A stretch of DNA of 64,000 nt, taken from contig JAIVFJ010000230.1 in the NCBI GenBank assembly GCA_025765615.1, positions 32,620 through 96,619 on the forward strand. The letters are read 5' to 3'. The notes under the pieces are model-generated. The model ran no database searches. It saw only the letters and a program-made list of their open reading frames with translations, and was not told where the DNA came from. Of this stretch, positions 12,001-24,440 are shown piece after piece. The stretch is from Zopfochytrium polystomum. Taxonomy: Eukaryota > Chytridiomycota > Chytridiomycetes > Chytridiales > Chytridiaceae. Numbering within the stretch: position 1 is the first letter of the stretch; each line of letters starts with the position of its first letter. A program made the translations under genes and the position numbers.

Positions 12001-12525
12001 ATATGGCTGGTGAAGTTGGTTCAGTGGTGTCCAACTTTGGAGGCCAATCGAATTGCGTAGGGAAGTTGCAGAGGGCTCTGTATAGCTTGTTGGAAAGAGG
12101 AGATTCAGGCCTTTTTTGAATGCACTATTCCAAGTCCGGATTGAATGACCGAGTCAGCTGGTGAGGGCGCCGAAAATTTTTGGCCTTCCCAACCAGAAGG
12201 TCTCTAAGCTGATTCTGCTTGTTGAGATTGTTGTTCTGAGCTAGAATCTGTGGTTGATGCAGCCAGATAGCTGGCACGCTGATGTGTAAACAGTCTACTC
12301 TGAGTGAGTGAGTGGAACGAGTGAATGAAGTGGAGGTGTGTGTTTGTGGGTGGTCCTTCTCCCCAACTTGGAGAGAAAGAGAAAAACTCTGTTATGAATT
12401 ATTGATACATAATGATGATATGCATGCTATAATAGTTGCTAGGCAAGCATGACCCGCACAGGGTAAAAACCTCTCCTATATTATCTGCTTGAGCAGAGGA
12501 GGAGGAAAACCGTTAAAAGCAGGTC

Positions 12526-12695
12526 CGTTCCAGTTAATACTCGGAGTATTTGTCAACAGTGCAAGCCAGTGCCAAGGTCTGCATTGGGTGGTGGCTCACT
12601 CTCCCATGGGCATTGTGAGAACGATAACTGACAGTCACAATAGGTTTGGGTCTGCCTTGTGCCTCTTGCTGCTAACCAGTCAGCTCGGCCTAACA
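12526..12695 (-). repeat. Right arm of inverted repeat
   Basis: Reverse complement of 10742-10910; see the element entry. The DNA between this arm and the Kv-like remains is AT-rich and non-coding. Confidence 0.8.
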
Positions 12696-13650
12696 TTTAG
12701 AACGGCAGGTAGTCAAATTGATCTACGTTGCACATTCATGTAAAATTGCGGCTCGTTTCGCCTCCTCCCGCACCTGTACTTTTCATAACGAGGACTAACA
12801 GGCTTCACCCAACAACAGAAACTGATTTGTCTGGACGAAGGCATGGTTGTTGCGATAGCCCGCTCGTAGTCCACATATTGTTTTGTGGAAAGATTTTGAG
12901 TTCCGCCTTCAAAGAGATGGGATGACTACACAATAATAACCCTAACCTAAAATAAAAAAGAATTGCCGACGCAGTTTCCTAATCGCCGTAACTAACTTTC
13001 AGGCTTGGCTATTGTGGAGGACTCCTCGACACTGTCATGATCTTGGTAAGTCTGTAGAATATTTTTGTTTGTCCGTGCTCACGACCGAGCAACTGCAAAT
13101 CCCATTTTCTGTTCAAGCTCGACTCCCCGTTACAGTTTGGTCATTTCAAGACACCCCCATTTACCTATTTAAGGCTGGGGACAACCCAGTACACCATCGC
13201 AACAATTCAAGAAGGAACCAATGGTGGGCTGCCGCTGGTTGGTGAGCCAATCGAATGAGCTGCGAATCAGTCTACTCGAATGAGTGAGTGACTGAGTGAG
13301 TGACTGCGTTAGTGAGCGAGTGAGGGTACTTTACCATATCTATTCTTTCGGCATGCGTTGCGAGTCTGCGCCGTCCGAGCGGAAACGCGAAAAGCTGAGG
13401 CAAAAGAGAAATGCTGGGATTGGGTGTGTGGGGAAGGGAAGGAAAAACTCCCAAACAAAAAAAGGCCGCAACGCTTGGTCCTGCTCGACTGTTTGACTAC
13501 TGCTACTCACTACTCACAAACCCCCCGCCCCCGCCCCGCATCCTCAGGAAGGGAAGAGAAGGTTAACGCGGAGAAGAAGAAGAAGAGGAGGAGGGAAGAG
13601 GAAGAATAAGAGAGAGGCGCAGATCGAACTGCTGGCGGCTGCCCCAGCAG
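12696..13650. other. Intergenic with GAGT-type simple repeats
   Basis: GTGA/GAGT tetranucleotide tracts occur at about 13274-13325. One splice-like island at 13012-13045 (TAACTAAC branch-like site, TTTCAG, then a GTAAGT donor) could be an orphan exon, but its frame cannot be set. Nothing else is supported. The end is the 5' flank of the large gene that follows. Confidence 0.5.
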
Positions 13651-16600
13651 ATGATCCCAAACAACTACCTCCCAGCGTCGCTTGCTGGCAGAGCCACCGC
13701 GTTCGACCGCTTCGCTCCCTCGCCTTCGATGCCGTCGTCGCCGTCGCAGCTGCAGCCACCGCCTCCTCCCCCCTCATCGCGCTTTCAGATGAAGCATCAT
13801 CACCATCCCCAGCAGCAGCAGCAGCCGATCCGCGCGATGCCAAACTTTGAGGGCTATCCTCATCCTCTGGACCGCGAGGATTGGGCCTATCCGCAACAGC
13901 CCCTGCCTCGCCGCGGCGACCCCTTTTCGCGTCCTCAGTTCCCACCAGCAGCCGCCCACTACCCTGAACCGCGCGCCTGGCTCCATCCACCTCCACCAAG
14001 GGATCTACGCGCTGGCGCCGAGCTTGCTCCTGCGGATGGCGAAGAGGACTTTGTTACAGATGCCGCTGGAGTCGGCAGAGTTCAAGCATTACGAAAGGGT
14101 TGGAGCGCTGCGCCCCCTGGGATGCTGGACAGCTATCGTCGCATCCCGCCGGCGGATCTGCCGGCGTCAAGTGCTCCCGAGCGCTTGGCGCGAGCACCGC
14201 CGCCGCCACTCTCTCGCAATCGCGTGGATTCTGGAAGCGCCACTCGAACCGCTGCCGCCTCAAAATCTGGAGCGGACTTGACCGATCGCCGCGCGAGAAA
14301 CGGGTTAAGTCCTCAGGAGGAACATCAGGGCGGCGATTCCGACGTCAAATACGACCCAGAGCGATCTCCATCTAACCGCAGCATAGGTTTGTGGCGGACC
14401 CAATTGGATTTCGTTGTACCACTGTTTGGCTGAACAAAGCGTTCGAAAAAACAATTTGCAGTGTCGATTACACTCGATGAGTGTGATGCTTCAACGCAAC
14501 AACGGCCGCCTGCACGCCAAGGCGTGAACGACCATGTGCCTGGCCCGCAATACGATCGACAGGAGCGACAGCGTTACGCTAGCGACCTGCGAGGTGCCGC
14601 CGGCCCCCCGCATCAATCACATTCTCAGGACGAGTTGCACTACGAGCCGTGGACACAGCAGCCTCGGCATCACCATCTGGAGGGTGTCACCCAAACGCGA
14701 TTCGGACTCGCCCCCCAAGCTCCGTTGGCACCATCCACCGCGTCAGCTCCCGGCCATCCGCCTTTGAGCGACTTCGACAGCAGGCGCGGTAGTTTCGCTC
14801 AGCAGTCCGAAAGAAGTTCTGGGTTTTCAGAAGCCTCAGTGCGATCCGCGCCAAATCGCCACCACTACCCACTGTACCCCCCAACACCTGAAACTTTTGC
14901 AGAGCTTCGATCCGCCCGCCAACTTGCATCACGTGGTGCACCAGAGCACCCGACTGCGAGGGAAGTGTGGGGCGAGCCGCTGCCTGCTGTTCCACGCAGA
15001 CCGCAGTTTCCAGAGAGCAGTCGGTTCCCAGGGAACGGATCCGTAACCAGAAACTATCGATCTGACGCGAGTGGACCTCCTCCACCATGGGAGTATTGGC
15101 CAGAATCATACCCTTTACCCGCGCGCTTCTACAGCCAGCAGCGTGCTTACAGGGACCACTGCGGGCCTTTTTTCGAAGACGAATACGGAGAAGTCCCTCG
15201 GCGCTTTGCAGATTATGACGCCCAATACAGAGGTCCGGCGTGGTACCCGCCCGAATTCGACTACCCTTCGGGAGAGCCGCCGTCAGCTGATCTGGACTTC
15301 GAAGCGCAATCCTTTGCCGCACAGCAGCACCCTAGTCGGCCTGTCCGACGCCCTCGTCCAATTACAAGACCGGTTCCACTGTCGCTGCCGGTGCAGCCCG
15401 ACCCACGAGCATACCCGAGGTACTATCGCCGGCCCTACCCCACTCGTGCTGCGCCACCCGGTGGGATGTCCGAGTGGGACGTACCATATCCCCGTGACGA
15501 CGAACAGTACGACATGTATGGATACTTTGATAACGCCGCAGAGATGCCAACGGTACCGCGTGGAGGAAGTGGCAACAACGACGGTCACAGTAGGAGAAGC
15601 TCACCCCACCCGGCCCGCCGGCCCGTCTCGCGAAGCGAAGCGACAGCAAGGTCGGTGCGAAACTCGCCGGACCCAGCTGAGCTCGTGCTTGGAGAGGACG
15701 AGTTGTTTGAGCCGAAAGTGGGCATGGAACCAAAAGCGGAAGTTTCCGAGCCGCAGAATGAGCCGCAGAATCACGGGCCAGGGCCACAGGCGGAGGAAGA
15801 GGCCGCCGGAGCGGAGAATGGCTTTTCTATTGGCGCGCCGCCCAGTACCAGTCACTTTACTGGGATGGATCCTGGCTTTGGTCCAGCGGAAGTGGAGGAC
15901 ATCCACGTGTTTGACTTGGAAACACCCAGTATGAGAGAAAAGGTATCCGACCCGAAGAGTACGACAGAGGACAATACGGGTGATAAAGTGCCTGCCAGCG
16001 ATGAAGCGATTGTGACGGACGCCGCTGAAGAAGCTCGGAGCGCGGTGGGTGAAACAGCTCCTGCCGAAAGCGAGAAACAGAAGCGTTCGATCGGCGAGGA
16101 CGAGATGGCTCCTCCGCCGTCGCCGAAACGACGTCGGGAAGATGCAACCGACGGAGCACAAGTGGAGAACCGCAGCGCGATGATGGAAGACGCCGGTCAG
16201 GGTGGCGGTGGTGGGGGAGCCGGCGAGTGTGCCAACGAAGCCATGGAGCGCTCGCCGCGGTCCCCGACTATTCCTCTTGAAGATGGCGATAACGATCGGG
16301 ACGAAGGAAACAACAGCAAAGCTACCGCGGTAACAGCGACAATCGAACCAGTTGTTGCTGGGTCATCGATGGACGCTCGCGGTCAAGCGAACCCGGATCC
16401 CGGCATGCCTCTCGATGAACCTTCGTTCCAGTCGACTGCGGCAACTCCACTCTTGGCGGGCCAAGGGTCAATGGCGAGGAAGACGATACCGCCAGGAGGT
16501 GTGGCGGCGAACGTGGCTTGGCCAAACCCCTTCAAAAGAAAAAGAGGTCGTGCTCCAAAGAGGAATGAAGGCGCCGTGGAGCGGGCGGCGTTGATTGACG

Positions 16601-18282
16601 CAGCAACCGCGTCGTGGACGCAGCAGCAAATGCTCCTTTACCCGCAGCAGCAGCTCCTGCAGCAGCAGTCGTTGCAACTCTTGCAGTATCAGCGGGAACA
16701 ACTGGCGGCGTTGCAAATGCTGCCTCTGGAGCAGCAGATGATGATTATGCAGCAGCAGCTCCCGCTTCTCCCACCCTACGGTTCTCCCGCTGTCGCTTCA
16801 CCTCTAACCGCCTCCGCCGCTCCACCTCCTGCTGCCGCACCACCCGCCGCTCCATCTCCGGGTGCTGCACCAGCCGCCGTTCCGCCGCCCGCTGCCGGAC
16901 AAGCTTTGTCGAGAAAGCAAAAGAGCAAGAACAAGAGGGAGAAAGCCCTTGCAGCAGCCGCCCTCAACCCTGCGCAGGCCGCGATACCCTCCAATAACCC
17001 ACCGCCCGCGCCGGCAGCGGACTTGGCGGCAGCGGCGCCACCTCCGATGGATTCCGCGACCACCACGAGAGTCCCCGTTCAGTCAGGCCAGGCAAAGCCG
17101 AACGCTGCTAAACGGACCGAGTATGTGTGGAGGTACCCTACGACGTCGGTTCTGGACCGGCGCCGCGCGCCCGTGCTGCTGGCATTGGCGGCTCACGGGA
17201 CGAATGCCAATTATGGCCGCGGCGGTAGCACTGGCGGAGTCGGCGGCGGCGGCAGCCTCGATAATCCGCAGGGAGCCGCGCCCACTCCCCCATCTCAGCA
17301 GCCAGAGCGCGCGGCGCCGCACAGGAAGTTGGCGGCTTCGACGGCAGCGATGGGGTCGGTGGCGGCGGCCGCGGCGGTGGCGGCCCAGGCGGTAGAGGCG
17401 AATCGGCAGAGCCACAGCGGCGCCGCAGCTGATACGGAAGGGCTAGCGGCAGCTGCGGAGGCGACCAGCGAAGAGCTGGCGCCGGCTGCGCCAGGGGCGG
17501 CTGCTGGACCGGCGACGGCGGAATCGATCACTCAGCCGTCGCTGCCGGCTGCAATGGTGGCTGCGATGGAGGCTTCGATAGACGCTGCGGTGGAAGCTGC
17601 GGTGGAGGCTACGGTGGAGGCCGTCGACCAAATGAGGGATTCGGTGCCGCCAGTGACGACGCTCTCAGCACCTCCTCCGTCGGCTTCGGCGTCGGCTTCG
17701 GCGTCGGCGTCGGCCGTCAAAAGCCACTTGCGTGATCACGCCGAGGAGGTGTGCACTTGCACGCCGTTTTCCTTCGCCGCAACTGCTGCTGCCGCTGCCA
17801 TCGCCGCTGCCACTGGGCAATCGACATCTTCATTGCCCGGATGCATCTGCGAGCCCTCGGTCGCGACAACACCGCAAGACGACTCGCCTGCGGTCCCCAG
17901 CGGACAAGAGATTGCCGCCGCTTCTTTGAACCGTGGGCCCCACTCGGGGACCAAAGAGCTCGCGGACGCTGGTGCTGGGGCGGTTGGCGAGCGCGAGGAC
18001 GAAGACGACATGGAGGACGGCGAGATCCGAGCGGAGGATGCCGCACGGAAGGCTGGAGACGATGCGAAGCTGGATGACTCGTCGAGGGCGTCGGGGCCGA
18101 GGGGCAGGGACATGGGAGGTCGAGGTGCGCGAGGCGGGCGAGGGAGAGGGAAGGGGAGGGGGAGGAGAGATCCTGCAGCGGTGGCTGCGGCGGCCGTTGT
18201 TGCCGCAACGAGGGATGGCCGACCGCCCGTGCGCAGCGCCGCCAAGAAGGCGAAGTCGAGGTTTATGGATATGGATGATTAA
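13651..18282 (+). CDS. Large low-complexity protein, RGG-tailed, unknown function
   Basis: Two exons, 13651-14386 and 14462-18282, give 1,518 residues with consistent phase (donor GTTTGTG, acceptor TTTGCAG). I recognise no catalytic or folded domain. Along the chain: a Pro/Gln/His-rich N-terminus, an Arg/Tyr/Pro-rich region (about residues 250-600), an acidic Glu-rich region with a basic PKRRR nuclear-signal-like cluster, a Gln/Leu-rich segment (about 975-1035), and long Ala/Pro tracts. A single compositionally normal island (KRTEYVWRYPTTSVLDRRR, about residue 1125) may be a short functional motif. The C-terminus has GRGARGGRGRGKGRGRR, an RGG-like RNA-binding type tail, then a basic cluster and an acidic end. 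The composition fits a nuclear or RNA-granule protein; that is inference. The ATG at 13651 is the first in frame. Confidence 0.8.
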
Positions 18283-18967
18283 CGACGCCTCCCAGTGTCG
18301 TCCACACGGCGTGGAATGGTTGGTAATCTCTCTCTTTTACAATAATGTAACCACTCCACTTCCAAGAAATGTTGCTTCCTTGGCCAACTGGCTCCCGTCC
18401 TTCTGTTACTCTTACCCTTGTTTTGTCGCTCACCTACTTCTGGCACGTAATTTTTTTCCTCCCCTGTTTAACTTGCGCCCCCCTCAGCACACTAGCAAGC
18501 AGCCAGACGGCCCAGAACTGGAAGAATTCGCCGATCTGAAGGGCAGCCGTGTTCTCTGTGCTTTTTGTGTAAGCGAGATTAGAAAGGGGACGCGAGTGCG
18601 GGTTTCCGCGCGACGTGGGCGTGTGCGCCGTTGGTCGATCCGTGGCCTGTCACCGACCGTGCCAAGAGGGAGGAAACGCGAAGCCTCTTTCTTTCCTTAT
18701 AAGAATCGATTATTGATTATTGTTTTACGCGCGATGGCACTTTTTCCTGTCAAATCCTTATCCAAACGCGAAAAAAACAATAACCCGTTTCGCTGTCCTC
18801 TCGCGTTTCTGCCGCATCACCGGCGCGATACCCACGTCACGCGTTGCGCGCCCCCCCTCGCTCCCCCTCCAAATCGACGGGGCAGAACACGAATTCTGCC
18901 CCGTCGAGGCTATCCATCGCTCTCCCCTCCTTCCCCGGCACGGCGCGGCAATTCAAAGAGCAACAAA
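18283..18967. other. Intergenic / 5' flank of the channel gene
   Basis: The frame happens to stay open upstream of the channel ATG, but the composition becomes AT-rich and low in coding character, so this is treated as untranslated flank. No repeat or RNA gene is seen. Confidence 0.5.
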
Positions 18968-21900
18968 ATGAACGACCGATCGCTCTCCGCCACCGCGGGC
19001 GGAGCGGCGGCCAACGCGGCGGACTCGCTCGCCGTGTCGATCGGGTCCTTCAACCCCTCGATCGAGTCGCTGATCTCGGCGACCCTGGAGCTGCAGGCCG
19101 ATCTGCACCGCGAGATGGCCCAGCTGGAGCAGATGACGGAAACCGTCGATCGCCTCCGCACCGTGATGATCGCGACCGGTGGCAGTGACGGCGGCAGCGG
19201 CGGCAATAGCGCGGGCAGCGGCAGCAGACGGAGTAGCGGCAGGCTGGGCGGCAGGCTGGGCTTCGGGCTGGCCGGCGGGACGCGAGGTGGCAGCATCAGC
19301 CGACGCGTCAGCCGTAGTGGCAGCCGGAGCAGCGGCAACTTTAGCGGCGCCGGAGGAGGAGGAGGAGGAGCTGGCGGCTTTGGTGCCGGATTCGGCTTCA
19401 CCAGCTTTGGCGGAGGCGGCGGCTTCACCGGCTTTGGCGGAGGCGGCGGCGGCTGGCGGGACGCGCCCGCCGCCGCCAACCCGCGCCTCCTCCAGGTGCC
19501 CGGGCCGCCGCCGCCGCCGCCGTCGTCGTCACCTTCGTCGCACCACGGCCCGCCGGTGTACTTTCCGCGGCGCCGCGCCGCCGCACGGCCGCTCGACGAC
19601 CACGTGCGGAGCTCGCTCGAGTGCATCCTCCGCGCAGGCAGCGTTAAGGGTAGGGTGGGTCCCGGCGGCGGCAGCGGGTTCCTCGCGGTTGCGGCGGCGG
19701 CGGGGGCGCTCCAGCCCGAGACGGCGGCGGCGGCGGCGGCGAGAGGCGTGGGGACGCCGGGCGACAGCAGTGCGCTCCTCGCGGCGACGACGGCGGCAGC
19801 TCTCCCGCCTGCGACCGCGGTCCGGGGGTTGTCGACGCCGCGCGCCAGCGGCACGTCGCGGTCGTCGCCGGCGCCGTCGCCCGCGTCGTCCCTGGGCCGC
19901 AGAGCGCCGCCGACGCCACCGCCGATAGCGCGCCGGGGCAGCGGCTCGTTCACGGCCAGCTCGATCGCGCCCGGCTGGGTTGCGGCCGGCTCCGTCGCAT
20001 CGAGGCCGTCGGGGACTGGCTCCGCGGCGGACGATGGAGATGCGGGCGATGGGGATGGATGGTCGGCAGCAGACGCGGAGTACCGACGGGCAGCCGAAGA
20101 CGACGACGACGACGATGACCACGGTGATGAAGATGACGACGAAGACGGCGACGACGAGGACCCGGCGCCGCTGCAGCCGGGCGGAGGGCGGTACTGGCGC
20201 GGCGACGGGCCGCCGCCGCAGCGGCGGAAAGACTCTTCGCTGTACGCGGACGCGTTCCCGGTCGTTGACGCGGAGAACGTGGTGCAGCACAGCGTCTGCG
20301 AGACGGCGCCGCAAAACCAGATATCCGTGTTTTCGCTCATGGCGCTCCGCGGCGGCGGCACCAGCCCTGGCGCCGGGAGCAGCCCTAGTGGTACGGTAGG
20401 CCGCAACGCGAGCGGCGGTGTAGCTGCGTATTCCAGTGCGACGCGTGTGCCCTGGTATCATAGTTCGCCGCCCACGGCGGCGGCGACCACGGCGACGACG
20501 ACAATGACGGCGGGTCCGGGCGGGTCGGTTCAGCCGCCGGCAACACCTCGCGAAGTTGCGGCCCCTGCCACGAGCCGAACCGCACCGATTGGGCAGCGCA
20601 ACGCAGTGACGGTTTTGGCCGACGCGCAAATGCGCAGGCGCGGAAAGTCGGAAAGGTTCGCGAGGCGTTGGTCATTTTCCTCGTACTTTTTTTTTCCTTC
20701 TGGTATCACAAAAGCTAACGGACTTGTCGAGTATAGGGTCAAATCTTGGCAGATACTCTTCGTCAACGTCTGGACCGTCTTTGCAATCGGTAAGTTTGGA
20801 CGATCGCGCAAAGGGCAAAAGTGTTGATTCTAGTGCGTGTGCATGGGCAGTGCTTCTCGTCAGCCTCCCAATCATCGTTCCTACCATCGCCGCGTTCCCA
20901 GACCTTTCGTGGCACGACTCTGTCGTCTCTGTCGCATATTGCCTGTTTTTTGCGACGGACATGATCGTACAAGATTGGATGCTCTCAATTCGACGCCGCC
21001 ATCAACAGAAAGTAACACCCTCTGCCGCGCCGATCAACGCCAGCACTCGGTTTCGGCGATTCTTCAACCGTTTCAAGAGCTGGCGGCATTGCGCCGACAT
21101 TATCACAGCGGTGCCCTTCGCAGCTCTGATATCTTTCCTTCCCGAGGAGAATGTTCCAAACCGGCACGTCGTCGCCTCCCTCAACCTTCTGTTCCTCTTC
21201 CACCTCCGCGGCCTGCCGGAGCGCTTTGAAGGATCCCGCGTCAGAGCGTTTGTCGAGCGCACAGTGCTGTTCCGCATCAGTTCGGCCGGCGCGGTCATGA
21301 TTAGAATGTTTGTCGTGATATTCCTGTTTTTCCACGTGACGGCGTGCATCATGAACGTGCTCGTGTGGTTGCGGAACGAGTCGATTCCGCCGTTTGTCGA
21401 CATCAACCTCGAAGGCTCGGGCGAGAAGCGGTGGGAGCGCTACTCGTGGGGACTCTTGGGCGCGATATCAAACTGCTTCATGGTGACTTCGCCAATGCAG
21501 TAAGAGGGGCGGGGACGGCTTGGATTTCGACGTTTCTTTGTTGGATTGTAAACAAATAACCCTTTCTCCGCATCTGGCACTCGCAACAACCCGCTTGCTG
21601 TTACACAAAACCCAGCCCGAGCAGCCCGCACGAGATCTGGGTCTACATCTGCCTCATCAGCCTCGGCGCGTGCCTCTCCGCAACGTTCCACGGCGCCGTC
21701 GCGGCGTACTTTGCCGGCGAGCAGGGTAATCTAAACGGCCACTTTTCTCGCAAGATCGACCAGATGGCCGAGTACTTGAACAACAAAAGAACCCCGCCCG
21801 ACCTGACCTCCAAGGTCATTCAGTCCTTCCATTCAAAATACCAGGGTCGCTCGTTTGACGAAAAATCCATATTGGCGGGACTCAACCCTTGCCTGCGGCA

Positions 21901-22638
21901 GGTATTGCATAAGGGACCACTAGACTGGAGTGGGATGGGAGGCATGAGAGGGAGGGGAAGCGAGCGGAACGTTGGTCGAGCTTGCAAGGCGGGTCCTGAA
22001 AGCTGTTTGCCTAACGTCAGCAACCCACTCTCCCACTCCGAAACAGGAGCTTCTGCTACACGACTGCAAACCTCTCGTTATGTCTATCAGCCTTTTGAGC
22101 TTGCCCGAGAACGACCCGCGACAGTCCTGGATACTCCGGGAGCTGTCCTCGGGGCTGCAAACCGCTTGCTTTTCCCCAACAGAGTTCATTTACTGCGAGG
22201 GCCTGCCCGGAAGCGACATGTACCTCATTGTCGAAGGGATAGCAGCTGTGTCGGTGGCCAACATTTCGCTCGGGTATTTGGCGCCTGGGACCATATTCGG
22301 AGGTGAGCCATAAGTGCCAAGGAGTATTTACATTTCATTCCTTTTTCCCCTCTGTTCTCTTTCTGCTCTCTCTCCATTGCTGAGGAAATGCTCAGCATCA
22401 TTCCACCTTTTCCGAATTTCATTTTTTTCTGATTTCGACAGAGCTGGCGATGTTCGCGCCCGGCCCGCGCCTGGAGACGGTCAAAGCAGTCACTCAGGTC
22501 AACTGCTTCGTGTTTCGCCATTCTCTGATTCAGAGTGTTGCGGACGTCATTCCCGAAGTGGCTGCGAGGCTGCTCAAGCTGCAGGACGAGCGTGTTGAGG
22601 CAGTACGCCAGTACTATGAGTCATCGAGCTGTGAATAG
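18968..22638 (+). CDS. Cyclic-nucleotide-gated/HCN-like cation channel with atypical pore
   Basis: Six exons (18968-20655, 20737-20789, 20851-21499, 21616-21901, 22047-22302, 22442-22638) join cleanly to 1,042 residues. Residues 1-560 are disordered: a short coiled coil (LELQADLHREMAQLEQM), Gly/Ser-rich tracts and an acidic DDDDD stretch. The helices follow: S1 ILFVNVWTVFAI plus VLLVSLPIIVP (split by an intron), then SVAYCLFFATDMIVQDW, then an S4-like LLFLFHLRGLPERF with few basic residues, and IRMFVVIFLFFHVTACI. The pore region reads AISNCFMVTSPM where family members have TTVGYGD, so the K+-filter signature is absent. The tail has a C-linker (FAGEQGNLNGHFSRKIDQM) and a cyclic-nucleotide-binding fold with GTIFGELAMF and a conserved-type Arg in GPRLETVKA. 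Expected at the plasma or flagellar membrane; ligand and ion are not known. The downstream neighbour is convergent. Confidence 0.88.
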
Positions 22639-22907
22639 TCTTATTCCTTAAAATTCCCTGCCTCCTTCTTCCATCAAATTGCGTTGATCGCAACTGTGGC
22701 TGCGTTTGCCTTAAACTGTACCTTGTGGGATTGAAACAAAGTTGACAAACGGCAAGAACGGATTGGCCAACCTTCTGAAATGCTGAGGACCTGCTCATTT
22801 ATTCCCCTTCCTTTATTTCAAAGGCCAATAGCCAAGATCAAACCCGCTCTCCAAGTCACAGGTGCAAGTTTCGGAGCAAGGACTGGTTATTAGAGCACCT
22901 CCAGACC

Positions 22908-24440
22908 CTAGCAATGATTTGACCGCTCCTTTGAAGACGCAGCCCCCGATGCGCTCATCTCTTTGGTCGATGTGAAGGAGCTCTGACCCGTTCGCATTTT
23001 GGAAAGGACCCTTCTCACGCGATCCGAGTCGGTCAAGAGGACGACGCACATCACGCTCGGGGTGACGTACATGAAAGGTCTGAATCGAAAGCACAAGGTC
23101 AAAAGCGCAACGGAGGGTTCGGTGGGGTAGTGAGAGTGACAGGAGGAAATGGTTTTGAGTGCGAAAGGCTGCTACAGTGCGTCGCTCGAACGGAGGGTGG
23201 TTTGAATCACCTGGCTGGAAGCATAGTTTTCAGTAAAAGAGCTGCAATAATTCGAACACGAACCATCCTCTGGCGGGAAAAATATACCCCCTGGTAGTTT
23301 AAAAGCACGCAATCGGCAACATGAAAACAAGATTCTGTCAAAATCTCCCTTGGTGGGATTCCAGCTCCAAAAGGCCTCTTTCCGCATCTCTTACCTGCCG
23401 TCCCGAAAAACAAAAGTGCCGACCCAATGAAACATGCACATCGCATCACAGCGTCAGCGTAGTGAGCCACACCTACGACCACCTCCTTACTCTCGCGGAG
23501 AGCCGCGATGACGCGCATTTGCGATGCGATGAAGAAGACGGCGGCGACAAAGGGTACGTAAGCCGCCAAAATCATGGAAGTAGCTGCAATTGGGGATGTG
23601 GCCGTGCCGTCGTCCGACTGGAATTGAGTGGACTTCGGGCGTTGGGTTTGTGGCGACGCAAAGGGCGTTTTCAGTCAAGTTGGGAGTTGGACCGTTTTGG
23701 CGCTTACGTAGTTGCTCAAATTGACGGATAGGTCTCCAAAGAGAAATTTCAGTAATGGATTCGCTGAAAACCCCTCTGGATTACGACATACCGGCTCTGG
23801 GTGTTGAACAAGGTAAGACAACGAGAAACGAGACGTCTTCGAAGCAGCTCACATATGTAATGCAAACTGCACCAGCGCAATAAGGCCCGCTACGACCCCA
23901 GGCAAGTCTTTTCTGTGAGGCAGAAAAATTGCCATGCAACGGTGCACGGTGTGGTAGATGATCGACGCGAACTAAATATTCAACACGTTCAGGGTCAATG
24001 GAGGATGGCAGGGAAAAGTAAAGCAATGCAATCCCACTGGCCGATCTCAACGCTCACCGCTATCACGAAGCCGACTTTATCCGTACGTTGCGATGAGACG
24101 AAGCCATAGTAAAAGAGTAGAAAATATGACTCACCGCCGCGAATCCATCCCATCCCCACCGGCGCGCTCCAAAACGCGCGATCGATCACCGCGTTTGAGG
24201 CACACGCAAACAGCGTTGCGACCATCGCGGTGCTGAGGGACACAGCGAGGTGACTGTCGTCGATCCGACTCCACTGCTCGCGGTAGCATGTAACCTGCGC
24301 GAGAAGGGTGGTTTTGAGATGGGCGTTGAGCAGATTGTGCCAGTGGTGGAATCCTCGGTTTCCTGCTGGGCGAAATGACAGCACTGACCACGACAAAGAT
24401 GAGTAGGGAGCCGGCGAGGCTTTGATTGCCGCTCCTTCAC
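22908..24440 (-). CDS. Polytopic membrane protein, paralog of the gene at 967-2443
   Basis: Exons read on the minus strand: a segment with SRIDDSHLAVSL plus a helix (MVATLFACASNAVID, 24290-24130), a helix exon (PGVVAGLIALVQFALH, about 23905-23850), a long exon with MILAAYVPFVAAVFFIAS and HYADAVMRCACF (about 23590-23390), and the last exon about 23085-22908 (FMYVTPSVMCVVLLTDSDRVRR and a Ser/Thr-rich tail). These match the first gene at ID(D), HYAD..(M/L)RC and VLLTD(S/A)DRVR. The 5' end is unclear. A helix-like SLAGSLLIFVVV at about 24410-24380 aligns with the start of the paralog, but an in-frame stop lies just upstream, and a good branch/acceptor (TACTAA...ACTCAG) at about 24440 suggests a further upstream exon. 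Function unknown; receptor or transporter-like. Confidence 0.55.

Larger units (their letters stand above)
10742..12695. mobile_element. Segment bounded by about 170-bp inverted repeats (putative TIR element)
   Basis: The arms 10742-10910 and 12526-12695 are reverse complements of each other with scattered mismatches. Shared blocks include GTCAGTTATCGTTCTCA, GCCCATGGGAGAGTGAGCCA, TTGACAAATACTC and TTAGGC near the outer ends. They enclose about 1.6 kb with Kv-channel-like coding remains and no recognisable transposase. This is the layout of a non-autonomous DNA element that has captured a gene fragment, or of two facing insertions of one short repeat. A clear target-site duplication could not be identified by eye. 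Confidence 0.55.

Noticed and set aside
19529..20629. Long Arg-rich frames antisense to the channel gene
   Set aside because: Arg-rich shadow of GC-rich Gly/Ser/Ala codons; no independent start context or domain.
17933..20827. A single 964-codon frame spanning the gene boundary at 18.3-18.9 kb
   Set aside because: Upstream half overlaps another real frame and has intergenic composition; the ATG at 18968 fits the channel better.
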